Source of the DNA: Megamerina dolium
Lineage: Eukaryota; Arthropoda; Insecta; Diptera; Megamerinidae
NCBI GenBank assembly: GCA_963854835.1
Contig: OY978529.1
Location: 8,094,501-8,158,500, forward strand
Reading direction: 5' to 3'
DNA: 64,000 bases
The notes beneath the pieces were generated by a model, which was not told the origin of the DNA, ran no database searches, and saw only the letters and a program-made list of their open reading frames with translations. Made by a program: the position numbers and the translations under genes. Shown in pieces: positions 11,119-21,092 of the stretch. Within the stretch, counting starts at the first letter, position 1; each line of letters opens with the position of its first letter.

Positions 11119-11577
11119 GTACAAAATAAGTGTTGCAGTTATTATTTGGCTAAATCTAGTGATCGAACAGGGTTGATTCGAGTAGAATTAAACGTTCATA
11201 AAATAATAACGTAACAATATGAAAATGCTTCAATTTTCTGTAATACAAGATAAATCCAAGAGAAATCTTTTAAAATTGATTTACATTTATAATTAGATAA
11301 TGCATTCCATGTGACAACTATACAACTGCAACTAAATTTCCTACAGATTAATTTGCGGCAGAAATATTATCCGTCTGCTTTTGCTCTATTATCCTCTTTG
11401 CCGTCTACGCGTGTTATTTTATCCTCTTGCTATTAATTATTAAACAGGAATTGCTGCAGACGACGGTTAACCGCTGTCAAAATTAAAACCGACAAAGTAA
11501 TATGGAATGGCGCATATGTAGTTGTGGCCGCAGCGGTTTTACCGCCAATGGTTTAACGTCGATTTAAATTTACAGCT

Positions 11578-11705
11578 GGATTATGTATAACGCGAAGCCA
11601 CGAATCACTTCGTTTTGAGTGCGTTTTGTTTTTGTACTTCGGATAGAACAAAAACAAATTGCAGGCTAATCACAGTGATTCGTTACGTCGCGTTTTACAT
11701 AATTC
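11578..11705. repeat. inverted repeat, 32-bp arms
   Basis: The arms 11578-11609 and 11674-11705 are complementary with about four mismatches (GGATTATGTATAACGCGAAG... against its partner). The 64-bp loop includes GGATAGAACAAAAACAAATT. The right arm plus loop resembles 10417-10500. This suggests two copies of a small dispersed element, only one of which keeps both arms. Confidence 0.6.
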
Positions 11706-11857
11706 AGCACTTTATTTCTATGTTTACCGTCCAGCGGCGATGACACAGTGTTGATTTTGTGTTGATTTATCTGATTGTCACTATGCTTAGAGTTGTATAT
11801 TCAGAAACAAATTTAATTAAAGTTATATATAAATGGATAAGGAGAGGAATAACTTAC

Positions 11858-11901
11858 GTCGTCGTCGTCGTCTGCCGCAATTGTCTATACTCCGATTCCA
11901 T
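11858..11901 (-). CDS. candidate first coding exon, gene unknown
   Basis: On the minus strand an ATG (11901-11899) in context GCCGCAATGG opens 14 codons, MESEYRQLRQTTTT. The frame runs straight into a consensus splice donor (GTAAGT, plus 11852-11857). Its 5' flank is comparatively GC-rich and would face the WBP4 gene head to head across about 780 bp, as in a shared divergent promoter. The trinucleotide run CGT/ACG at the exon end encodes the threonines. No following exon was identified inside the window, and the short frame could arise by chance. I do not recognise the product. Confidence 0.3.
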
Positions 11902-12676
11902 TGCGGCACCTGAACCGCTGTTCACATACCGCCGACCGCTTTCCCGTCGTACGCCGCAATTCTAGTTACAGATTTATACTGATTAACTGTTCACCGGAAC
12001 TGGCAGCACTGTTTGCACAACATTAACTTTGTTCATACAACAAATTATTAGAAATCCATTACAATTATTACTATTTTCTACTGTAAAGTGTTATCGTACC
12101 TGAAAAATTTGCAATGAGAGAGCAAAAAAAAGTGTACAAAAAGAGAGAAAAACGTAGCTGCAAATTTCTACTAGTTGATTCTTATTTTATTTTATCCTTA
12201 CTATTATTACTAATTTTTTTTTTTTTTATTTACATCAACTTGTAAATATTTTTTTTATTGTCACAATAATTAAAATAATCATGGTTTTTCTTTAGGAATA
12301 AAAATAATGCTCAAAATTTGCCCAGAGGATTAATAATTTTGACACTGCCTGAACAAATTTTGACGTTGCTCTTATATTGACAGTTTGATACATAGTAATT
12401 TTGACACTGCCTAAACATGTTTTGGCATATTCTATGCATGACATGAGAACAAATTTTACGATTGCCCTACTTTGTTATTTTTACTATGATTTTCTGTTTG
12501 TGAGAATACATTTCTCAATTATGATTTTACTCTGAAGTTGCATGCTTTTATTGGGAAATTAGTGAACAGGCTTAATATTGCTCTCATATGTTTCGCATAT
12601 TGTTTATTGTTCATATTTAATTCAATATAGCAAATAATATAATTTTTTTAGGAGAATACAGAAATACTAAATAAAT

Positions 12677-13906
12677 ATGTAAGTAAAATGTACTTTATTT
12701 ATGTTTAGATAAATATGCATGATTTTGTTTTATTACCAGGACGGATTATTGGAAATCAAACGAGCGTAAATATTGCGACTTCTGCAAATGCTGGTTGAGT
12801 GATAATAAAGCAGTGAGTAGCTATTATGTTTATTAAACTATGTCTCGCTAACATAAAATATTGACAATCCCTCAACTTAGAGTATTGCATTCCACGAGAA
12901 TGGAAAACGTCATAAAATGAATGTGGCTAAACGCATAACAGACATTAGTCGGAACAGTGAACAGTTGGAGCGAGAGCGTCAGAAATTTGATTCTGAACTG
13001 CGTAAAATGAATGAGGCAGCAATGGTTTCTTATATAAAGGATATCCACGCGCGTGGTGATTTGACTGCACGCACAGTGGGTGCTGTTATGAATGCAACGG
13101 CATCAGTTCACAACGCAGCAACAAGTCAGTCTAGTTCAGGTCGACCAACTCATTTACAACTCGATCCAATGCGTTTACCAGGTAATTCCGATGATGAAGA
13201 TAATGGAGATGCTCGTCGTGTTAGCATTCAAAAGGTAGCACCAGAGAGTGTTCCCAATGCCTCGCTTTGGGTGGAGGGAAAAAGTGATGATGGCCATACA
13301 TATTATTGGAATGTTAAAACAAATGAGTCCGTTTGGGAGACACCAAAAGAGGGTTATCTGTCTTGGGCCGAATATCAAAATATCAATGATTTGGCATTAA
13401 AGCAACAGGAACTGCAAGAAGTAGCGGAAGCAAAGTATTTTCGTGAAAATGCGAATGAGGAAGTGGCACGTTATAATCGCGAAAAGTTAAAAATGTTTCG
13501 CCGTCCGGAGACAGCTGCAGAGAAAGAAGCCAAGCGTGTTGAACAGCAACGTAAAGATGCCTATAAAACAGAGGAAGAAGCGGCAACAAAGGAAATCGGT
13601 GCATGGGAAGTTGTCGAAAATAAGTATGTTGGAATGTTTTGTAATAATCAACTTACATAAGAAAGTATTAAAAATATTTTTTTTAGAGCATCACCAGTCC
13701 CTATTGATTGGGAGTTGCCAAAAACCCATGATTATATACCGGTTGTCAAAACAGATAGTATACCCACTGAACCACCAGTAAAACGCTTTAAAGAAAAAAC
13801 AATAGAAACATTGAATCCTGAACTGACTAGTGGAGCGTCCACCTCATTTAAGAAACGAAAATTTGCTGCCAAAGGAAATGCACGTAAACGATTAGATGAT
13901 GACTAA
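12677..13906 (+). CDS. Wbp4: WW-domain-binding protein 4 homologue (FBP21-like)
   Basis: Spliceosome-associated nuclear protein. Exons by splice signals and frame: 12677-12678, 12740-12812, 12881-13623 and 13687-13906, giving 345 residues. The start codon is split: AT before a GTAAGT donor, G after an acceptor at 12738-12739. This yields MTDYWKSNERKYCDFCKCW. A U1-type zinc finger uses Cys13, Cys16, His30 and His36 and is followed by NVAKRI, as in WBP4. A WW domain spans about 153-181 (Trp155, Tyr166-Tyr167, Trp177, Pro180); vertebrate WBP4 has two, and I see one. The C-terminus (KRFKEKTIETL...SFKKRKF) matches the conserved WBP4 tail. Introns are 61, 68 and 63 bp. In the family the finger and WW domain contact U1/U2 splicing factors with proline-rich motifs. 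Upstream 5' UTR exons are not defined. AATAAA occurs at 14338. Confidence 0.93.
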
Positions 13907-15751
13907 TATTAGTTTTATTATTATGTTACATATAGGTATTTAGGTGTAAACGAATTTGTACATATGTAGGGGAGATGTCTCTATAATGACTTTTTTTCTT
14001 TTTTTTTTCCTACGTTTTTGCCAAAAAAAGCGTAAATATTCATCGCAACGCTTTCGGCAAATTTCAAAATTCGTGAAAAACATTATTGTGTCACACTAGG
14101 GATATATGCTCTTAAAGTAATACACTACAATTATATCTGAAAAAAAAAAATAACACACAACTCATCAGATTTTTACTACAATTAATTAAAACTTTAATTA
14201 TAATAAATAATCGGTATTTTTTTTACCGATTTCATGCATCACAAACTGCAATGCTTATAATGATCAATTCTGATTGTTTTGTAAAATTTTTGTTTTCTCG
14301 ATTTGAGCTTTACGGTCAACTCCATTTTATAGATGCAAATAAAAAACTTTACAGTCGTATAAAACCAGAACAATATGTCTTAAAATTTTGTATGTATTTT
14401 ATTATTCATGAGTAACGAGAATAATTTTCATACTTCGCCCCTGACGATGCTGAAAAATTAAGTTAGCGGTGAAATCGTTTTTTATTTGCATCAAATAAAA
14501 TCGTATTTTTTCAGAAAACATATATTTTTTATGACGAATGAAATTAAACTGAACTTTTTTATCATTCGAACGAGTATTAAATACTAAAATTATTACAAGA
14601 AGTTCCTTTTTTTAATTTCGTACTTACATTTTTTAATTCTTGAGGAAACCTGTAAAATTTGGTAAACAAGCAACAACAAACATTTAATAATTAGTACATC
14701 TAAGTGTCTCAAATATGAAAAGCAAGAAATGAACAAAAGAAAGTTATGAGGGCAAAATGCTTTAACCTATAACTACTTTAAAATATAATAAAAGAAAGAA
14801 AATATAGAGCCACATCTCCTACATTATTTGAATTAAATATTATAAGTGCTACCGGAAATATATTAATCACAAGTGTTTATGCAAAAACAAAAAAAAAAAA
14901 AACAAAAAAATGGTCTCACCACATTGAATGTCGTCAGCCGATGTTTCGTTTAAAAATATCATCATATTTTATTGTATAAAATCTATAAATTAGTAACATT
15001 GTTGTTGGTTGTTGTATGTTCGGGTCAGACATTCAAAACCGATGGTGATGATGATTATGACATACTTGGCACATAATATTTATCATGCAAGAAATATTAA
15101 CGCAACAAAAATATGCACAACTAAATGAAGGCAAATGTAGGAAAATGCATTTGTTGCTGTTCGTTTGTAATAATAGCAACAACATCATGCTCAATTGAAT
15201 TCAATGCGGATACAAGATGAAAAAAGAAAACCTTTAATAAAGAGAAAATTCGCTGTTATTTATATTTTAATTGTATAATACATATGAATGCCCGTTTTGA
15301 CATTGACACCACAATTTGAATCTACAATATTTTTATAATATGTTCAACGTACACAGAGAGCCAATTTAAGGCCAATTTGAAGAATCGATTCTGTCAAGTC
15401 CGGTTTCAAGGAGAAGCGGGTATTTTGGCCGGTTCCGTTTCTAAAAAAATGGTAACTGAAATATACCCAATCGAAATAGCTAAATAAAAAAATTGGATTT
15501 TTGTAAAAACGTTTTTACAAATAGTTGATATTTGTATGACAAAAATTGTATAAAAATTAAATACATGAAATGAATGTCCTAATTACGAATAGCAATCCAA
15601 TCTCATTAGTTACCTGAGAAGCAACATTGTGCAACATCAAATTCGTATTATCGATGGTAACCGAAGAAACCAACCAGTTGGATTTACATTCGGGTTGTTA
15701 CATTGTTTTTGGAAAAATTCCTACACAACCCAATAGAATCTCTACTTTTCC
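13907..15751. other. intergenic, between convergent candidate genes
   Basis: AT-rich, with poly-A/T runs at 13990-14010 and 14890-14910. AATAAA at 14338-14343 is a plausible WBP4 polyadenylation signal. The minus strand of 14930-15750 could hold the 3' UTR of the candidate exon at 15752-16260. No coding region was recognised. Confidence 0.45.
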
Positions 15752-16260
15752 CTATGTGATTTCTCTTATTGTGATAGTGTTGTTGGATAGAAAATATGGC
15801 TCTCTATTGATTTCATTTATGGCCGAGTGAGCAGTGGCATTATTATTAGCCAAATTTGATTGAATACTGCACGGGACTAAATTGTGTGACATTGTGTGTG
15901 TCGAAAAATTATTTCCAACGTTTTCATCACAATTCCGACTTGGTAAAGATTCGCTAGTGTCCATTCTCGATGACCAATAATTCAATGCTGGCAGATTTGA
16001 TGCTTGCGCTTGTGTATTTTTATTCATTATGGCGTAGATCCCGTCGATGTTTAAGCTAATCGTTGTGGGCAAAGGCACATTTGAAGCAGCATTTACTGAA
16101 CGAGTTTTTGCTCGTGCTAGAGAAGTTACGATATGTTCAAACGTAGGTAATTCTAATTGGCTTTCCAGCCAGTCCTGTACGGAAAAGTTAGATTTTGACG
16201 TAGTATCGTCATCGATCTCTTCTACTTGTTGCAAGAGCTGCAGTTGAATACTTGTGAATA
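15752..16260 (-). CDS. candidate terminal exon, product unknown
   Basis: The minus strand is open for about 165 codons to a TAG at 15752-15754. Its composition is protein-like and unrelated to the TEs around it: IQLQLLQQVEEIDDDTTSKS, SVQDWLESQLELPTFEHIVTSLARAKTRS, then a Ser/Asn-rich end. An AG acceptor (…TTTCTAAG or …TTCACAAG, plus about 16252-16265) lies just upstream. Immediately beyond it a LINE has inserted with a perfect 14-bp duplication, so the pre-insertion sequence was intronic or flanking. It is convergent with WBP4. I do not recognise the protein. The acidic then Ser/Asn-rich layout suggests a regulatory or scaffold protein, but this is a guess. Confidence 0.4.
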
Positions 16261-16278
16261 CTTAGAAACTTTGAAATA

Positions 16279-17010
16279 CTTACTTACTTACTTATGTGGC
16301 CATGTGGCCAGCGTAGCCGCTGGATTGTGATGCGCTTTACTATGTCAATATCGGCATACAGCTCGTACAGCTCATGGTTGTACCTTATTTGGTACTCGCC
16401 ACCAACGCAAATAGGTCCAAAGATCTGGCGTAGGACTTTTCTCTCGAAAACTCCAAGCATTCACTCATCCGAGGTGGAAATTGTCCAGGCTTCAGCGCTA
16501 TATGTTAGGACAGGCATGATGAGAGACTTGTAGAGTGTAGTTTTCATTCTTCGAGAGAGGGCTCGACTTCTCAATTGCTTACTCAGCCCAAAGTAACACC
16601 TGTTAGCAAGAGTTATCCTACACATGATCTCCAAGCTGACGTCATTACTGCTGTTAATGCTGGTTCCAAGATAGACAAAGTCCCTTACTACTTCAAAAGC
16701 GTAGTTGTCAACAGTGACGTGCTGTACAAGACGCCGGGACTCTTTGTTTGTTGACACTAGATACTTCGTCTTGCCCTCGTTCACCGTGAGACCCATCCGA
16801 CGCGACTCTCTTTCCAACTCTGAGAATGCTGCACTGACTGCTCGCGTGTTCATGCCGATTATGTCAATATCGTCGGCATACGCTAACAGCATGACACTTT
16901 TGTTGAAGATAGTGCCATTATGTCGTAGATCAGCAGCTCGTATTATTTTTTCCATAATAAGGTTGAAGAAGTCGCACGATAACGAATCACCTTGTCTGAA
17001 ACCCCGTTCG
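16279..17010 (-). mobile_element. endonuclease-RT LINE, copy 2, with 14-bp duplication
   Basis: Minus-strand 5'-truncated LINE. It is flanked by identical GAAACTTTGAAATA at 16265-16278 and 17011-17024, and has a (TAAG)n tail at its 3' end (16279-16294). The protein opens at RGFRQGDSLSCDFF, keeps an intact YADD box (LLAYADDIDIIG), and continues to VLTYSAEAWTISTSDE before frameshifts near 16460. It is clearly related to copy 1 at 6773-7710 and is truncated at nearly the same 5' position. A frameshift and truncation leave it inactive. Confidence 0.93.
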
Positions 17011-17040
17011 GAAACTTTGAAATAGTTTATTTTAATTAAT

Positions 17041-17267
17041 TTATAATGTTGTTCGTCGGAATAAAGCCAAACAATAGCGCAGGATTGGAAATGTGCGATA
17101 GAGAGAGGTGTGGTCAATTCCAATATTGAAAACAAGTTCATCATTGGAATAACGATTTTCAAGGCATACTCTCCGAATTGATGCATCGTGAGCAGTACGA
17201 CTAAATTCAGCATTACAATCTAAAACTTTGCCAATAGCCCCATTTTGTTTAACGAGGACATACTGGC
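17041..17267 (-). CDS. candidate exon, product unknown
   Basis: A minus frame of 75 codons ends at a TAA (17043-17041). It reads QYVLVKQNGAIGKVLDCNAE, SRTAHDASIRRVCLENRYSN, then TSLYRTFPILRYCLALFRR. The composition is coding-like and moderately GC-rich, and an AG acceptor precedes it. It lies just upstream of the LINE that separates it from the candidate exon at 15752-16260, so the two could belong to one gene. However, a stop closes this frame and no strong donor is evident. An overlapping second frame is also open, which weakens the case. I do not recognise it. Confidence 0.25.
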
Positions 17268-17319
17268 CTCAAAAATATCATACTTCTGACATTTCGAAAT
17301 CGTTATAAGCGTAAGAGAA

Positions 17320-18180
17320 GCATGGGGGAAAGATTCAATCACCTTCAAGCAAGGCTCACAAGTCTGGTACACGGACGGGTCAAAGCTGGATGATGGTGGA
17401 ACCGTGGCGGGAATTTATGGCCCCAAATTCAGACGATCAATCCCAATCCAACAATTTTTCAAGCGGAAGTTTATGTCATTGAAATATGCGCGTGGGAGTG
17501 TCTTCGAAGAAAGATGCAAGGATTCCACATTTATATATGATCAGATAACCAAGCAGCTTTAAAACCTCTTCAATCTTTCACAATCACCTCTAAATTAGAA
17601 GATAATGTCTCAGCCTTCTAAATGAGCTAGGAAACCTAAATACTGTAGTATTAAGGTGGATAGCTGGCCATGAAGAACACGAGGTTAACGAAATAGCTGA
17701 TAAACTAGCCAAAATGGACGCTGAAAAGACCCTGATCGGTCCTGAACCCTTCTGTGGTTTGGCTTGATGCCACGCCAAGGAGGTTATCGGGAAATGGGAG
17801 GAAAAGAAATTTGCAGAACACTGGCTCAATAGTACAGTGCAGTAAAGGGATATCTACGTATTCTTGGTGGTTATTTCACAGGCCAATGCAGCCTCAGATA
17901 CAACTTAAAGAAGTTAGATTTATCTGACACTGATTCTTCAACTTAGACATTGAAAGCTCGGGGCACATTCTCTGTGAATGTCAAGCTCTTGGCAGACAAA
18001 GACTAAACCACTTTGTTGATAGTATAGTGCCTCCATATAAATTGTGGAATAATGAACCCAACAAAGTGCTGAAATTTATTTAAAAACTCTCTGAAAATTT
18101 AGGGGTTACCCAAAGACTGCACAATAGATCAAGTATGGTCGCAGTGCATAAGGGTCTGTTAGTAATAATAATAATAATGC
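17320..18180 (+). pseudogene. LINE RNase H and 3' tail with (AAT)n
   Basis: The plus strand reads ITFKQGSQVWYTDGSKLDDGGTVAG (first RNase H catalytic box, YTDGS). Later comes LNTVVLRWIAGHEEHEVNEIADKLAK, the last RNase H box, then KEVIGKWEEKKFAEHWLNS and SGHILCECQALGRQRL (a Cys/His knuckle-like tail). Several frameshifts and stops separate these blocks. An (AAT)n run at 18160-18178 is the 3' tail. RT is absent: a 5'-truncated I-type LINE copy. Confidence 0.8.
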
Positions 18181-18569
18181 AGTCCAAAATCCCGAAATCA
18201 AAATCACAAACCTTTAAGAAAATGATCACATTTTAATAAAATGTTGTTATTTTATCTATTGACATTCAAGATGAAGCATTATTTTACCACATGGGCATTT
18301 ATTGAATGTCCTCCTTTTCTGCAAACATAAACATGTTCAATTTTAATGTGGGAACTCCTGCGAAATGAAATTTCTGAAAAAATCGATGGAAATTATTCAC
18401 AAAATGTTAATTTTAATTCACTTTCTGCTAAAAATTACGATATTTATTACACAAATTGCTAACGAACTTGAGTTTGTCGAAGCAGAAATTTTCATGTGGA
18501 AAAGAGGACAAGCAATGAATACCAACCAAACTAACTCTACTTTACTTAATTTACTTTTCCCTACTTAAT

Positions 18570-19449
18570 AGCCTAGACAGAGGGCAGAATTAAACCGGAT
18601 TAACGGCACACTTCATCCAAATAAAATACTAACCTGACAGACGGCAGTATTGTGGATTAACTAAACAGCTGATTGCTGTTTTATTAGGTTTGCTCAATTA
18701 CATTACTAAGAGTGTTTTGATGTTCTCGTACCCAAAAAACTTGCAAAGTAGGGGGGAAATTGAGAGAGCGAAATGACATTTCATTTTGAGGAGAAGTTGC
18801 AAATTGTCACAGGACAAATTTATCCCAGTAAGGACTTGCAAGTAGGAAAAACAGCTGATCATAAGCAAAAGAAACTAACAAGCAAACGAACAATTGCAAT
18901 TTACTTAGTGGAATATCAGCTGTTCGTGAAAGTTGCAGGTTTTTACTGGTTTTGCGTTCTTGTACTTTTTTTTGGCATATTTTTCTCTTTGAGAGCGAAT
19001 GCTATCATATTCTCTGAAATTTGTTTACTGTATAATTGTTACTGGAAAAGTACGAAAACACACCTCTACTATCACTATCAATTTCTGTCAACTGTCACTC
19101 TCGATATGAGAAACTCTACAAGAAGTACGTGAACTGAACGTGAATCAGAAACTTGTAAATTGACATTCACAGTTCATAATTGACAGCTGGATTTATTTGT
19201 TCGCCAACGCTTTTCATGTCGAAAACTGTTGAACGGTTTTTGTTAGCGAACACACCTATTGTTTTGTAAGTTGGATTAAGAAAAATTCACAATAGACAAT
19301 TTTCAGCAGTGTTGCCATTGAAAATTGCCCTAATCCTCTTGAATTTTGAGAATTAACTCGTTGAGTTAATGCGGATTAGCTGCAGTTAATGCCCGAGTTA
19401 ATACGAATTAAATCGTTAATCCGGATTAACGTTGCCGTCTGTCTAGGCT
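18570..19449. mobile_element. MITE family 1, copy A (interrupted)
   Basis: Terminal inverted repeats start AGCCTAGACAGAGGGCAG on the left and read AGCCTAGACAGACGGCAA inward from the right. Next come GGATTAAC-rich subterminal sequences. The body matches copies B (24491-25021) and C (38958-39456) and the partial copy D (53112-53348). It is split by a second MITE at 18709-19067. Flanks TTAAT and AATAC do not give the clean 5-bp duplication seen for B and C. No transposase is encoded. Confidence 0.85.
18709..19067 (+). mobile_element. MITE family 2 nested in MITE copy A
   Basis: Alignment with uninterrupted copy C shows that copy A is split within ...ATTACTATCACTATC. ACTA stands on both sides of the insert (18705-18708 and 19068-19071), a 4-bp duplication. 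The ends resemble each other (AGAGTGTTTTGATGTTCTCG; inward from the right AGAGGTGTGTTTTCG). The body matches 45803-46167 closely, including a shared open frame that looks fortuitous. The nested copy must be younger than copy A. Confidence 0.8.
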
Positions 19450-19469
19450 AATACTCGTTTTTACGCATA

Positions 19470-21090
19470 CAGTCAGGGACTAAAGTTTAAATACACCCCA
19501 CAAATCTTAATTTTAACTCGTATAAAGCATTGCTGCGAAAATCTAAGTAAGCAGTTTTTTGCAGTCTATCAGTAAGCAAACACAATAACAAAAAATTTGT
19601 ATTTGTCGCATAGATAACTGTAAATTCATCAAAAACTCAAAAAATACGCTGTACAAAAGTTTAAATACAATACAAGAAAACACATGTTTTTGCAATTTCT
19701 TTGGAAAAGTACCGTTATATTTTTTTTGCTTTCTTCACTTACGCATATTTATTCAGTATTATTAGTGATTTCATCGTTGTCGGTAGACTTGAAAGCAAAA
19801 TAATGGGCAAAGGAAAACAAATAGAGTCTGGTGTTAAAGATTTAATAATTAAACACTTTAAAGAAAGCAAATCCTACCGTGATATAGGAAAAATTTTGAA
19901 TTTGTCCTGTGCAAGTGTGCAAAACGTAATAAGAAAATATAAAACTTAAAAGACAGTGGAAAATAGGCCCAGAACTGGTCGACCAAAAAAACTTTCTCGC
20001 CGAGATGTAAACCTTATCCTAAGAGAAGTGGACAAAAATCCAAAAATAAGTGCGCCAAAGTTAGCCGGTAGTATTGCTGCGGTATCAGGCAAACATGTTC
20101 ACCCAAAAACCGTACAAAGAGCTTTACGGTATAACGGCTATCGAAGCAGAGTTCCACGTAAAAAACCGCTTATTTCTGAAAAAAATAGACAACTTCGTCT
20201 GGATTTTGCAAACAAGTACAAGGATATGCATGAGGACTTTTGGCGAAGAGTCTTATTCACAGATGAATCTAAATTTAATATTTTTGGCAGCGATGGTCGC
20301 GCAAAAATTTGGCGCAAGCCCGGCACAGCACTTCAAACCAAAAATTTAATACCAACCGTTAAACATGGGGGCGGTAGTGTGATGGTTTGGGGAGCAATTG
20401 CAGCAGCTGGCGTGGGTTGGCGTTGGCTTTTATCGATGGAATAATGGACAAACACGTGTATAAAAGTATATTGGAACAAAATTTGCAGCCTTCTGTGGAT
20501 AGCTTGGGCCTGGGAAGAAGTTGGATATTTCAACAAGACAACGACCCTAAGCATACCGCGCATTTGGTGAAGGACTGGTTGCTGTATTATGCTCCACGTC
20601 AGCTCTGTAGTCCTCCCCAATCACCGGACTTAAACCCAATTGAATACGCTTGGGAATTATTGGACCGAAAAATCAATCGCGCAGCTTTAAAGAACAAAGA
20701 ATCCCTTAAAGAGGCTCTGAAAAAGGCCTGGTCAGAAATCAGCACATCCGAAACAGAAAATTTGGTTCTGTCTATGCCACGTCGTCTGCAGGCAGTCATT
20801 GAAGCTCAAGGCGGACCTACCAAATATTAATTTAAGTTTAACGTTTTTTAATTAAGCGAAAATCAGCTAAAGAAATAAAATTTTGTATTGTATTTAAACT
20901 TTTGTCCCATGTATTTTTTTAGTTTTTGGTGAATTTTAAGTTATCTATGAAAAAAAGTGAATTGTTTTGGTTTTCGATATTGGTCATTATTCAACTAAAA
21001 ATAAACTGCATACTTACATTTGTGTTAAAATGCTTTATTTTTATTTAAAGCGATGTTTTATGGGTGTATTTAAACTTTAGTCCCTGACTG
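19470..21090 (+). mobile_element. Tc1-like element 1, complete with IR/DR ends
   Basis: 1,621-bp element between TA dinucleotides (19468-19469, 21091-21092). Outer terminal repeats begin CAGTCAGGGACTAAAGTTTA. A second related repeat with AAAAGTTTAAATACAATACA lies about 180 bp inside each end (19651-19674 and 20883-20907). This is the IR/DR arrangement known from several Tc1-like families, in which both repeats bind the transposase N-terminus. It contains one transposase frame with two lesions (separate entry). The outer repeats are near-perfect, suggesting fairly recent activity or mobilisation in trans. Confidence 0.95.
19803..20830 (+). pseudogene. Tc1-like DD34E transposase, two lesions
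   Basis: The ATG at 19803 opens a DNA-binding region (MGKGKQIESGVKDLIIKHFK, then YRDIGKILNLS helix-turn-helix). A second HTH follows after the GRPKKLS hook (KNPKISAPKLA...VHPKTVQRALRYNG). The catalytic triad is complete: Asp in FTDESKFN, Asp in IFQQDNDPKHT, and Glu in SPDLNPIEYAWE, 34 residues after the second Asp. The glycine-rich KHGGGSVMVWG box is present. Lesions: a TAA at 19947-19949 just before the GRPKK hook, and a 1-bp frameshift near 20415 after AAAGVG. About 340 codons in all, the normal family length. It ends with PRRLQAVIEAQGGPTKY. Confidence 0.93.
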
Positions 21091-21092
21091 TA

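Noticed and set aside
13175..13604. Antisense frames over the WBP4 homologue
   Set aside because: Shadows of the well-supported sense exons.
18773..19132. 119-codon ORF shared with the 46-kb repeat
   Set aside because: It lies in a short MITE and runs past its end; no protein motif, so sharing follows from repeat homology rather than coding constraint.
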